DNA of 64,000 bases. Origin: Pseudonocardiaceae bacterium (GTDB lineage Bacteria > Actinomycetota > Actinomycetes > Mycobacteriales > Pseudonocardiaceae). Shown piece by piece: positions 50,151 to 58,203 of the stretch. The stretch is from assembly GCA_009379845.1 (NCBI GenBank), contig WHSZ01000013.1, positions 36,815 through 100,814 on the forward strand. The letters are read 5' to 3'. Under the pieces are notes generated by a model. That model made no database searches, was not told the origin of the DNA, and saw only the letters and a list, made by a program, of their open reading frames with translations. The translations under genes were made by a program, and so were the position numbers. Within the stretch, counting starts at the first letter, position 1. The number at the start of each line of letters is the position of its first letter.

Positions 50151-50437
50151 TGAACGTCGAGGCGATCACCGGTTGGCTGGAGGCGGTCGGCGTGCCGACC
50201 GAGGTGATCTCGATCGGTTCGGAGGCGGACAACGCCTGGTGCCTGCTGCGGGACGAGCAGCCGGACGAGGACGGCACGCTCGGCTGGGAAGTGTTCTGGC
50301 GCGAGCAGGGCAACCGGTACGACTGGGCCCGTTTCACCAACGAACAGGTGGCCTGCCACTACCTGTTTGGCCGGCTCACCTGGGCACAGGTGGCACGCGG
50401 CGCCGTCGGGCTACTTCCCGAAAAGAACGGCCGGTGA
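50150..50437 (+). CDS. Putative immunity protein of the TNT toxin (95 aa)
   Basis: A small acidic protein (EAITGWLEAVGVPTEVISIG, GSEADNAWCLLRDEQPDEDG, WARFTNEQVACHYLFGRLTW) whose ATG shares its A with the toxin stop codon (TGATG). That placement is typical of immunity genes, which must be made together with the toxin, and the size and acidity fit a protein that binds the basic TNT face. No family can be named from sequence alone. Confidence 0.7.
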   Translation: MNVEAITGWLEAVGVPTEVISIGSEADNAWCLLRDEQPDEDGTLGWEVFWREQGNRYDWARFTNEQVACHYLFGRLTWAQVARGAVGLLPEKNGR

Positions 50438-50463
50438 ACCGATCAGCCCAGCTGAGCACCCGG

Positions 50464-50490
50464 AACCCCAATTGCCTCCATATTGCGGTT
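50464..50490. repeat. Intergenic hairpin D (degenerate family copy)
   Basis: AACCCCAAT and ATTGCGGTT are 9-nt arms with one C-C mismatch around a 9-nt loop. Its centre ATTGCCTCCATATTG nearly matches hairpin C (1748-1783, reverse strand), and CCATATTGCGGT matches hairpin B. Confidence 0.6.
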
Positions 50491-50513
50491 CGACGAGCGA
50501 GGGGACCATTGGG

Positions 50514-50556
50514 GGCGTTGGTTGCCCGTAAGGTGGCCTTCACGACAACCAACGCC
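50514..50556. terminator. Long-loop hairpin between immunity and hisN-like genes
   Basis: GGCGTTGGTTG and CAACCAACGCC are perfect 11-bp arms around a 21-nt loop that itself contains AAGG/CCTT. It lies between the convergent ends of the immunity and phosphatase genes and probably terminates both. Confidence 0.65.
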
Positions 50557-50588
50557 TGGAAGGTGACCTGCACGGCAAAACAGGGTGG

Positions 50589-51368
50589 TCAGGGTGAGAG
50601 GGTGGAAAGGGCGGCGTCGTGCAGCAGCCCGTTGGAGGACAGTGCCGAACCGCCGTCGAAGCGGGCGGCGCCGGTGAGGTCGGTGAACCGCCCGCCTGCC
50701 TCGGTGACCAGGATCTGCGCGGCCGCGACGTCCCACGGGTTCACGATCGGCTCGGCGGCCACATCCACCGCGCCCTCCGCGACCAGGCAATGCTGCCAGA
50801 AATCGCCGAACGCCCGGTTTTCCCAGCAGGCGTCCACCAGCCGCAGGTAGGCGGCCAGCGAGTGGTACTCCGTCCAGGTACTCAAGTTCGTAGTGGACAC
50901 CGACGCGTCGGCCAGCGTGGCCACCGCGGAGACCCCGATACGCCGGGTGCCCTGGAAATCCCGCAACCAGGCACCGTCCCCTGCCGTCGCCCACCACCGG
51001 CGGCCAAGTGCCGGCGCGCTGATCACGCCGACCATCGGGTCGCCATCCACGACAAGCGCGATCAGCGTCGCCCACACGGGTACACCCCGCGAGAAATTCT
51101 TCGTGCCGTCCACCGGATCGAGCATCCAGGTACGGCCGGCGCCGACCTGCCCGCCACGCTCCTCACCGGCCACCGCGTCGCGGGGAAACTCCGTCGCGAT
51201 CTGCGACCGCGCCGCGTCCTCGACCGCCGTGTCGGCGTCGGTCACCGGCGTGCGGTCCGGCTTGCGATCGATCCGCAGACCACGTGATCGGAAGCGGGAA
51301 AGCGTGATCGCGTCGGCGGCATCGGCCAGCCGCGACGCGCAAGCCAGGTCGGCTGCGTAGTCGGACAC
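50589..51368 (-). CDS. hisN: Inositol monophosphatase family phosphatase, probably histidinol-phosphatase
   Basis: A 259-residue Mg2+-dependent phosphatase. The metal-binding motifs GEERGG, MLDPVDGTKNF and NPWDVAAAQILVTEAGG are intact. The sequence style (RIDRKPDRTPVTDADTAVED, then FPRDAVAGEERGG) is that of the actinobacterial HisN group, which acts on histidinol phosphate; other inositol phosphatases remain possible. GTG start at 51368. It is divergent from the response regulator with a 24-bp gap, so promoters must overlap and both mRNAs may be leaderless. Confidence 0.85.
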   Translation of the reverse strand: MSDYAADLACASRLADAADAITLSRFRSRGLRIDRKPDRTPVTDADTAVEDAARSQIATEFPRDAVAGEERGGQVGAGRTWMLDPVDGTKNFSRGVPVWATLIALVVDGDPMVGVISAPALGRRWWATAGDGAWLRDFQGTRRIGVSAVATLADASVSTTNLSTWTEYHSLAAYLRLVDACWENRAFGDFWQHCLVAEGAVDVAAEPIVNPWDVAAAQILVTEAGGRFTDLTGAARFDGGSALSSNGLLHDAALSTLSP

Positions 51369-51392
51369 CCGGCTAATCGTAGAGTTGGGCCC

Positions 51393-52076
51393 GTGAGCAT
51401 GGTGCTGCTGGCCGAGGATGACCCGGCCATCGCCGAGCCCCTGTCCCGCGCGCTGCATCGCGAGGGCTACCAGGTGCGGGTGGTCGCCGACGGGCACGAG
51501 GTGCTCGACCTCGCCGCGGACGGCGAGGTCAACGTGCTCGTGCTCGATCTCGGCCTGCCGGGCATGGATGGTCTCGAGGTCTGCCGCAGGCTGCGCACGT
51601 CCGGCAGTGAGATCCCGGTGCTGATGCTCACCGCCCGCACCGACGAGGTCGATTTCGTGGTGGGCCTGGATGCGGGGGCCGACGACTACGTGGCCAAACC
51701 GTTCCGGCTCGCCGAACTGCTCGCCAGGATTCGGGCGCTGCTGCGCCGCCGCGCCCCGGAAACCCTCGAGGTCGCCGGGGTGCGGATGGACCTCGGGGCG
51801 AGGATGGTGACCGTGGATGGCGGGGAAATCCAGCTGGCCAACAAGGAGTTCGAGCTGCTGCGGGTGCTGTTGCAGCGCGCGGGCCAGGTGGTCAGCAGGG
51901 ACGAAATCCTCGCCGAAGTGTGGAACGACCTGGACGCGAAGACCAGCAAGACATCCAAGACGCTGGACATGCACATGTCCTGGTTGCGCCGCAAACTCGG
52001 GGACGCGGGCAACCGCTCCCCCGAGCGGCGCATCGCGACGGTGCGTGGCGTCGGGTTCCGCTTCAACGCTGACTAG
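51393..52076 (+). CDS. OmpR/PhoB-type response regulator
   Basis: A 227-residue two-component regulator. The receiver domain has the acidic pair at 9-10 (LLAEDD), the phosphoacceptor Asp52 (LVLDLGLPGMDG) and the Lys of VAKPF (about 102). The C-terminal winged helix carries KEFELLRVLLQRAGQVVSRD and RIATVRGVGFRFN. It should bind DNA as a phosphorylated dimer. GTG at 51393; ATG at 51399 also fits. The kinase gene follows 17 bases later in the same operon. Confidence 0.92.
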   Translation: MSMVLLAEDDPAIAEPLSRALHREGYQVRVVADGHEVLDLAADGEVNVLVLDLGLPGMDGLEVCRRLRTSGSEIPVLMLTARTDEVDFVVGLDAGADDYVAKPFRLAELLARIRALLRRRAPETLEVAGVRMDLGARMVTVDGGEIQLANKEFELLRVLLQRAGQVVSRDEILAEVWNDLDAKTSKTSKTLDMHMSWLRRKLGDAGNRSPERRIATVRGVGFRFNAD

Positions 52077-52093
52077 ACCACCGGGGGACCCCG

Positions 52094-53377
52094 TTGCGCC
52101 GCCGTATCCTGCTCGCGATCCTGCTGGCCATCGCGGTCACCGGCGCCGCACTCGGGCTGCCGCTCGGCTACACCGCTCTGGAAATCGTGGAGAACAGCAC
52201 CAGGGAGGGCCTCGCCGCGCGCGCCCAGCAGATCGGCGCGATCATCGACGACGACCTGGCGAGCGAGCGCCCGCTCGACCTGAGCAAGGTTCGAGTCGCG
52301 GTGCCGCGCAACGGCGAGCTCATCGTGGAACGCCCTGGAAAGCCACCGCTGCGGCACGGTCGGCGGATCACCGAGCCAACCGTGTCCGAACACGTGCCCA
52401 TCGCGGGGGACGGGACGGTGCGGCTGGAGATTCCGGCCGCGCCGATGCGCGGCACCCAGACCCAAGTGCTGGTGGTCGTCGTGCTGCTGGTGGTGCTCTC
52501 CGTGGGCATCGGTGCGGTGGTGGCCACCGTGACCGCCCGCCGGCTGGCCGCCCCGCTGCGTCACGTGGCCGGCCGCGCGGCCCGGCTCGGCGCCGGGGAT
52601 TTCCGTCCGGACGAGCGGCGCTACCGGGTTCCCGAGCTGGACATGGTCGCCGAGGCGCTGGACGACTCCGGGATCGCGCTCGCCCAGCTCGTGCAGCGTG
52701 AACGACAGCTGGTCGGAGATGTCTCGCACCAGCTGCGCAGCAGGTTGACCGCGTTGCAGCTGCGCCTCGAGGCGCTCACCGAACACCCGGATGCCGATGC
52801 CGCCGAGGAGGCCCAAGCCGCGCAGGCGCAGGCGGATCAACTCTCCGCGGTGCTCGATGAGCTGCTCGCCGCGGCCAGGGCCGCCCGCGCGGTCGGCGCC
52901 GAACCCGTCGATCTGCACGACGAGCTGCCGAAAATCACCGATGAGTGGCGCGATCTGCTGCGCGCGGAGGGCCGGACGTTGCGGCTTCGGGCCTCCGAGG
53001 GGCTGATGGTCAGCGCCACGCCCGGCCGGTTGGCCGAGGCCATCGGCGTGCTGCTCGACAACGCACTGCGGCATGGGGAGGGGACCGTCACGGTTTCCGC
53101 GCGGCGGAACGAGAACGAGGCCACCGCGGTGATCGAGGTCAGCGACACCGGTCCCGGTGTGCCGGACGAGCTGGCGCCGCATGTGTTCGAGCGCGGGGTG
53201 TCCGGCGGCGGTTCGACCGGCGTGGGGTTGGCACTGGCCAGGGCGCTGGTTGACGCGGACGGCGGCCGGCTGGAGCTGTCCAGCAAGCGCCCGGCGACGT
53301 TCAGCCTCTTCCTGCGGATCCCGCGGGCCCGCGACGTGCGCGGCGTGCCATGGCCGGCCGGACCCGAGCCCCGCTGA
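52094..53377 (+). CDS. Sensor histidine kinase
   Basis: A 427-residue membrane kinase. TM1 (about 5-26), an extracytoplasmic domain of about 95 residues and TM2 (about 124-147) precede HAMP-like, phosphoacceptor (VGDVSHQLRSRL, His212) and ATPase domains (N-box LLDNALRHG, SDTGPGVPDEL, GSTGVGLALARALVD). The short sensor has no recognisable fold. It should phosphorylate the regulator encoded just upstream. The probable start is TTG at 52094. Confidence 0.9.
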   Translation: MRRRILLAILLAIAVTGAALGLPLGYTALEIVENSTREGLAARAQQIGAIIDDDLASERPLDLSKVRVAVPRNGELIVERPGKPPLRHGRRITEPTVSEHVPIAGDGTVRLEIPAAPMRGTQTQVLVVVVLLVVLSVGIGAVVATVTARRLAAPLRHVAGRAARLGAGDFRPDERRYRVPELDMVAEALDDSGIALAQLVQRERQLVGDVSHQLRSRLTALQLRLEALTEHPDADAAEEAQAAQAQADQLSAVLDELLAAARAARAVGAEPVDLHDELPKITDEWRDLLRAEGRTLRLRASEGLMVSATPGRLAEAIGVLLDNALRHGEGTVTVSARRNENEATAVIEVSDTGPGVPDELAPHVFERGVSGGGSTGVGLALARALVDADGGRLELSSKRPATFSLFLRIPRARDVRGVPWPAGPEPR

Positions 53378-53400
53378 CCCGTGCGGCCCTGGCCGTAGCG

Positions 53401-53913
53401 CTATGGCGCGTCACTCCGCCGGCGGGCGCCCAGCTCGTCGGGGAAGACCCAGCGCCGCAACCCCCAGAACCGGAAGAACATCGCGAGCAGCATGCCGATG
53501 ATCGACCCGCTCAGCACGTCGGCGAGTTCCTGGACAAGTACCGACACATGCGGCGTTTCGAGGTTCAGCACGTACCGCGAGATGTACGGCGGCACCAGGT
53601 TGATCGCCACGGCCACGCCGCTGATCAGGAAGAACAGCGCGGCCTCATGATGACGTTCCCGGCCACCCCTGGTGCGGAACGACCACTCGCGGTTGAGCAC
53701 ATAGGACACGATGGTCGCGATGAGGATCGCGATCCCCTTCGCGGTCACCGGCTTCGTCTCCAGCACGGTGAGCTTGAGGAAGAACCACAGGCCGTTGTCG
53801 ATGACGAATGTCGTCGCGCCGACGACCGCGAATTTCAACAGTTCCCGATGCTTGACCAGCACGGACCGCAGCGGTTCTGGCAGGTATCCGAGCATGGAGT
53901 CGACGGCGGTCAC
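53401..53913 (-). CDS. GtrA-family membrane protein, copy 1
   Basis: A 170-residue protein with four transmembrane helices. HRELLKFAVVGATTFVIDNG, then ATIVSYVLNREWSFRTRGGR, are characteristic of GtrA proteins. They move or flip polyprenyl-linked sugars, or support cell-wall sugar polymer assembly. It shares much of its length with the neighbour at 53969-54505 (such as HEAALFFLISG and SYVL.REWSFRTRGGRE), so the pair arose by duplication. GTG at 53913; an ATG at 53895 is possible. Confidence 0.87.
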   Translation of the reverse strand: MTAVDSMLGYLPEPLRSVLVKHRELLKFAVVGATTFVIDNGLWFFLKLTVLETKPVTAKGIAILIATIVSYVLNREWSFRTRGGRERHHEAALFFLISGVAVAINLVPPYISRYVLNLETPHVSVLVQELADVLSGSIIGMLLAMFFRFWGLRRWVFPDELGARRRSDAP

Positions 53914-53968
53914 ATCGGCAGTCTACGGAAAGGCGACCGGCGCCCGCCGAATCAGGCCGCGCTCTTGG

Positions 53969-54505
53969 TCACCTCACCGGAAACCGAACCCACCCTGCCG
54001 GCTCGCCGGCCGGTAGCGCGCCTTTTTCTTCTGGAAAGACCCATTTCTTGAACGCCCACCAGCGAAACGCCATTGCCAGCAGCGTGCCGACAACGATTCC
54101 ACTGATGAAATCGGCGATTTCCTGAGTGAGCAGGCCAACCGCCGGAACCCTGATCTGGAAAACGTGCCGGGACACCGCGAGAGGTAATGAGTTGATCGCC
54201 ACACCGATCCCGCTGATCAGGAAGAACAGCGCGGCCTCGTGCCGGCTCTCCCTGCCCCCGCGAGTACGAAACGACCATTCCCTGGACAAAACGTACGACA
54301 CGATTGTGGCGATGAGCACGGCGACGGCTTGCGCGGTTACCGGATTATCGTTTAAAAAAGTGAATTTGAACGAGTAATTCACAACGACGGTGATCACGAA
54401 GCACACGCCGCCGACAACCGCGAACTTGAGAAGCTCGCGATGTCTGAAAAGTAGTGAACGCAGCGGCGCCGGAACGCGCCGCAATACGGTTCCCACCAGG
54501 ACCAT
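53969..54505 (-). CDS. GtrA-family membrane protein, copy 2
   Basis: A 178-residue four-helix GtrA protein (FRHRELLKFAVVGGVCFVIT, SYVLSREWSFRTRGGRESRH). It is a diverged duplicate of the gene at 53401-53913, and its C-terminal tail differs (VFPEEKGALPAGEPAGWVRF). The two genes run in the same direction with a 55-base gap. The nearby GT87 genes suggest that both serve envelope glycan synthesis. ATG at 54505. Confidence 0.87.
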   Translation of the reverse strand: MVLVGTVLRRVPAPLRSLLFRHRELLKFAVVGGVCFVITVVVNYSFKFTFLNDNPVTAQAVAVLIATIVSYVLSREWSFRTRGGRESRHEAALFFLISGIGVAINSLPLAVSRHVFQIRVPAVGLLTQEIADFISGIVVGTLLAMAFRWWAFKKWVFPEEKGALPAGEPAGWVRFPVR

Positions 54506-54637
54506 GTCGCAGAAGTGTATTCCAGCGCGGAATTGCGCGGCGTGCGGGTAGCGAAGCTACGATTTAACGAAAACCACACGCCGATTCGTCCGAATTACCG
54601 GCCCGGCGCCGTCGGAAATGACGGGCGGTCACACCGA

Positions 54638-56950
54638 TTATCCGGTCAGTATCGACCGCACCCAGCCCGACATGAACGGACCGCCGTGCCGTGCCGGCGG
54701 GCCGGTCGTGGCTGGCGGCTTTCCGGCAGGTGGCGTGGTCGTCGTGGTCGTGGTTGACGGGCTTGACGAGCTGCTGCCGGTGGTGTTCGGCAACGGCAGA
54801 TCCGGCAGGCTCGGCTTGGTCGAACCCGGCCACGACGGGCTCGGTTTGGGTTTCGGTGTCGTCGTGGTCGGCGGTTCCGAACTGGGCTCGTCGGTCTCAT
54901 CCGGCTCGTCCGGCATGTCCGGGTGCGGCGTGACGGTCGGGCGATCGACGTCCGGCACCGGCGGCCAGTGCCAACCCGGAACGTGCACGCTCGCGGAATC
55001 CCGCGCCGTGCCGAGTGTCGCGGTCACGTTCACGTTCATGTCCTTGTGTGACCGCCTGTCCAGCCGAACCCGCAGGTTCAGCCGGTCGCCTGGCTCCAGC
55101 TCCCCGGTCGTGGTGCAGGTGATGCTCTCGCCGGAGGACGCGCACTGGGTACTCGGCCAGGCCGCGAGCAACTCGCCCGGCTTGTCCATGGTCACCGTCA
55201 CCGGCTTCGTGCTCTCCCCCTCGTTGCGCACGATGGCGTGCACGATCGGGCGATTGTGGTGCCACGGGAACCAGCCCGCCCAGTCGCGGTGTGCGGTCAG
55301 CCGCACCTCGTCGCGCAACTGCTTGACCTTCATCGGCACGTTGATCGTGATGTTCACCTTGGAGCCGGCCACCACCGAGCCGGTAATCCGGCCCGGCTGC
55401 GCGTCCTCGTTCGCGACGAGCCGGAACAGCAGCGTGACGGATTGGCCAGGCCGCAACCCGCTGTCGGTGCGGCAGGTGACTTTGCCGGTGCCGCCGGGGC
55501 AGCGCACGGTACGCGAGCTCGGTTGGGCAGAGCCCGCGGATCGAGCGGCCCCTGAGGACGTCACGGCGGGGGCGTCCAGCCGCAACAGCTTGTCGCCCGC
55601 GAAGCCGTTCGGGCCGCCCTGCGCGCTGACCCCGTTCGGCAGGTTGAGCGTCGCCCGAACCGGCTCGGAGGTGCTGCCGCCGTTGTTGCGCACGGTGATC
55701 GGCAGATCGGTGGGTGCACCGCCCGGTTCGAGCTCGATCGTGGGTGGCGGTTCGGCGACCAGGTTCGCCGGCTGGGGCGCAGGCGGTTGCGGCGGTTGCC
55801 CCGGTGGAGCCGGTTGCGGGGGCGGCTGCTGTGGGGGCGGTTGTTGTGGCGGCGGCTGTTGCTGTGGCGGCGGCGCCGCGGGGGGAGGAGCGGGCGGCTG
55901 CTGCGGCGCCGGTGGTTGCGGTGCGGGTGGCTGCTGGACGGCAGGCGGCGGTTGCCGCGCTGCCGTCGGGATTTCGGTGTTCCCGCCACCGGCGGCCAGT
56001 GCGGCGATCACAGCCGCGGCGATCGCCATGCCGGATCCGGCGACCCCCGCGAACTGCCGTGGCCCGGCCGCCGCGGCACCGGCTGCCGCGCCGGAGCCAC
56101 CCGCTGCCGCCGCGCCAACGGTGGCCGCGGCCGCCTTGCCCGCTCCCGCGGTCGCCAGGTATCCGGCGGCCGCACCACCGAGTACCAGCGGAGCGATGAT
56201 CCCGCGCAGCGCCCCGTTCACGTCGGCCAGCTCGGCGGCGAGCGCCCGGCACCGGTCGCATTCGTCCAGATGCGCTTCCACCTGGGCCCGCTCGCGTTTG
56301 GACAGTCCATCACGGACGTGTGCGCCGAGCCGGTCGGTGGTCGCCCGGCAGCGCGTCGCGGTGGTCTCCGCGAGATGCACCTGCAGGTAAGCCTGGCGCA
56401 GCCCTTCCCGCGCGCGATACGCCAGCGCGGACACGCCGTTCGCGGTGAGCCCGAGGATCGGCGCGACCTCCGCGGGAGACTGCTGCTCGATCTCGGTGTG
56501 CCACAGCACGGTCTGCCAGCGCTCCGGCAGTGAGGCGAACGCCCTGGCCGCCATCGAGCGTTCCAGCCCGGCCACCGCGGTATCCGAGAACGGCACGCTG
56601 ACCGCCTCGGCCGATACTCCGCCGACCGCCGTCACGTCGTCGGACAGCTCGACCTTGCGGTCCCGGCGGGTCTTGTCGTAGGCGGTGTGCCGCAGCGAGG
56701 TGAGCAGGTAGGCGCGAAACGCCGAGTCCGGGCCACCGCCGCCACGCAGCGTGTCCAGCACCTTCGAGAACGCTTCGGACACCAGATCGTCCGCCTCGGC
56801 CGGCGACTTGGCCAGCTGCCGTGCCAGGTTGTAGGCGGCCGCGACATGGCGTTCGTACAGCGTCCCGTATGCCTCGATCTTGCCGTCCCGGACCGATGCG
56901 ATCAGCTCGGCATCGCTCGATCCGTGAACGTCAGCGGGAACGGTGGACAC
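54638..56950 (-). CDS. ECF sigma factor fused to an anti-sigma zinc finger, a membrane helix and an exported CARDB-like region
   Basis: A 770-residue chimera. Sigma region 2 is at about 20-90 (YNLARQLAKSPAEADDLVSE) and region 4 at about 135-190 (LPERWQTVLWHTEIEQQSPA). A zf-HC2 zinc finger follows (H227, C231, C234 in AHLDECDRC). A transmembrane helix lies at about 303-321. Outside the membrane are a Pro/Gln-rich stalk (330-400), CARDB/DUF11-like beta repeats (400-660) and a Pro/Thr/Ser-rich end. It looks like a self-contained envelope sensor in which the exported part gates the tethered sigma domain. GTG at 56950 after AGAGGAGGG. Confidence 0.85.
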   Translation of the reverse strand: MSTVPADVHGSSDAELIASVRDGKIEAYGTLYERHVAAAYNLARQLAKSPAEADDLVSEAFSKVLDTLRGGGGPDSAFRAYLLTSLRHTAYDKTRRDRKVELSDDVTAVGGVSAEAVSVPFSDTAVAGLERSMAARAFASLPERWQTVLWHTEIEQQSPAEVAPILGLTANGVSALAYRAREGLRQAYLQVHLAETTATRCRATTDRLGAHVRDGLSKRERAQVEAHLDECDRCRALAAELADVNGALRGIIAPLVLGGAAAGYLATAGAGKAAAATVGAAAAGGSGAAAGAAAAGPRQFAGVAGSGMAIAAAVIAALAAGGGNTEIPTAARQPPPAVQQPPAPQPPAPQQPPAPPPAAPPPQQQPPPQQPPPQQPPPQPAPPGQPPQPPAPQPANLVAEPPPTIELEPGGAPTDLPITVRNNGGSTSEPVRATLNLPNGVSAQGGPNGFAGDKLLRLDAPAVTSSGAARSAGSAQPSSRTVRCPGGTGKVTCRTDSGLRPGQSVTLLFRLVANEDAQPGRITGSVVAGSKVNITINVPMKVKQLRDEVRLTAHRDWAGWFPWHHNRPIVHAIVRNEGESTKPVTVTMDKPGELLAAWPSTQCASSGESITCTTTGELEPGDRLNLRVRLDRRSHKDMNVNVTATLGTARDSASVHVPGWHWPPVPDVDRPTVTPHPDMPDEPDETDEPSSEPPTTTTPKPKPSPSWPGSTKPSLPDLPLPNTTGSSSSSPSTTTTTTTPPAGKPPATTGPPARHGGPFMSGWVRSILTG

Positions 56951-57309
56951 GGCCCTCCTCTGCCCTCTCCGGCCAACGACGTACCTGCTAATACCCAGAC
57001 GCGTTAACGCTCTAAGTGTGACGGACGACGTGTTCGTCGTCACGATTTGGGGCCACGGACACCCCTTAGCGGTCGATGGTCGCGATTTGGTCGTCAAACC
57101 GTAGCCTGGCCGCTAGGGTGCAGCCACTTCCGTGACGTTTCCGTGCCCCGAAACACCGCATGTCCCCACCGGTCAGTTCGCACGGCCAACACGCGTTCGA
57201 CCATGCGCATCGACACGGGCGGCTCGTAACTCTCCGCACGGAGTGCCGTCACGGTTGGGTACGTGGAACGTCAACGTGGTGAGGGACTCACGGCGAAGGC
57301 GAGGGACGA
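56951..57309. other. Divergent intergenic region of the sigma-chimera gene
   Basis: No gene is recognised in 359 bases. The short dyad GACGAC-6-GTCGTC (57022-57039) lies about 75 bases upstream of the sigma gene and could be part of its promoter control. The remainder is GC-rich without clear structure. Confidence 0.45.
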
Positions 57310-58170
57310 GTGGACGCGCGAGCTACCGGGTGGCTAAAGCACTCGGCGGGCCCGCCTATCGGTGAGCGCGCGAGTACTGGGGCGGCGACCGACCTCGCGC
57401 TGCACGTCTTGCGGCATCGGTGGCGGGTGGCGAGCTTGGCCACCGGATGGCGCTTTCCCAGTGATTGGCCGATACCCGAGGTGGACGACGTGTGCTCGTC
57501 GATCCTCGAGGGTTCGGACGTCACCGATGCGCTCGCGAAGCTGGGCCGGGCAAGGGCCGCGGCTGGCGCCGGGCTACCGGAGACCCTTTCCGACCTTGCC
57601 GCCCTGCACGCGGTGCTCGTCGAGCCGGACGCCGAGCAGCCGGAGCGCCTGGTGGACGCCGACACCATGCCGTCCCGGCTGCTCAGGGTGACCGCGCTGG
57701 CGTGGGCGGACGCCGCGCTCGAGCCGATACACAACGCCGAGGTCACCGACCCACTCACCGGCCTGACCACTACCGCCTACCTGCGCACCCGGCTCGGCGA
57801 GATGTACCGGCGGGCGCAGCACGACCACCGCATCCTCGACGCGGACTACGCGCTGCTGACCGTCTCGCTCGGCGCCGGCGTCGCGTCCGGATGGTCGCGG
57901 CTGACCAGCATGGTGCTGGTGGCCGATGTGGTTCGCGGGGTGTTCGACAGTGGCGAGACGCTCGCCGTGCTCGGCGCGTCCACCGTGGTGGTGCTCGCCG
58001 AGCGGGGTGACGAGCTGGGCACCAAGGCCGTGCTGGTGCGCCGGTTGATCAACGAGCGGGCCTCAGCCGACCCGGCTTTGCGGGCGGTCAGCCAGCCGCG
58101 GATCCGGCTTGCCCGGCTGCCGGCCACGCACGAGCGGGCGTGCGAGATGCTCGCCCGGCTGAGCGGCTGA
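57310..58170 (+). CDS. Cytoplasmic protein with a degenerate GGDEF-like domain
   Basis: A 286-residue protein. DPLTGLTTTAYLRTRLGEMY (from residue 147) is the classical opening of a GGDEF domain, but the GGDEF catalytic signature itself is absent. What follows (ALLTVSLGAGVASGWSRLTS, ETLAVLGASTVVVLAERGDE) keeps the fold without substrate-binding residues. The N-terminal 140 residues are helical and unknown. It may bind a nucleotide or act as a scaffold. GTG at 57310 has GAGGGA upstream. It probably belongs to the operon with the GT87 genes. Confidence 0.7.
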   Translation: MDARATGWLKHSAGPPIGERASTGAATDLALHVLRHRWRVASLATGWRFPSDWPIPEVDDVCSSILEGSDVTDALAKLGRARAAAGAGLPETLSDLAALHAVLVEPDAEQPERLVDADTMPSRLLRVTALAWADAALEPIHNAEVTDPLTGLTTTAYLRTRLGEMYRRAQHDHRILDADYALLTVSLGAGVASGWSRLTSMVLVADVVRGVFDSGETLAVLGASTVVVLAERGDELGTKAVLVRRLINERASADPALRAVSQPRIRLARLPATHERACEMLARLSG

Positions 58171-58203
58171 CGGCCGCCACGCGCGGCATGATTTCCTGTC
58201 GAC

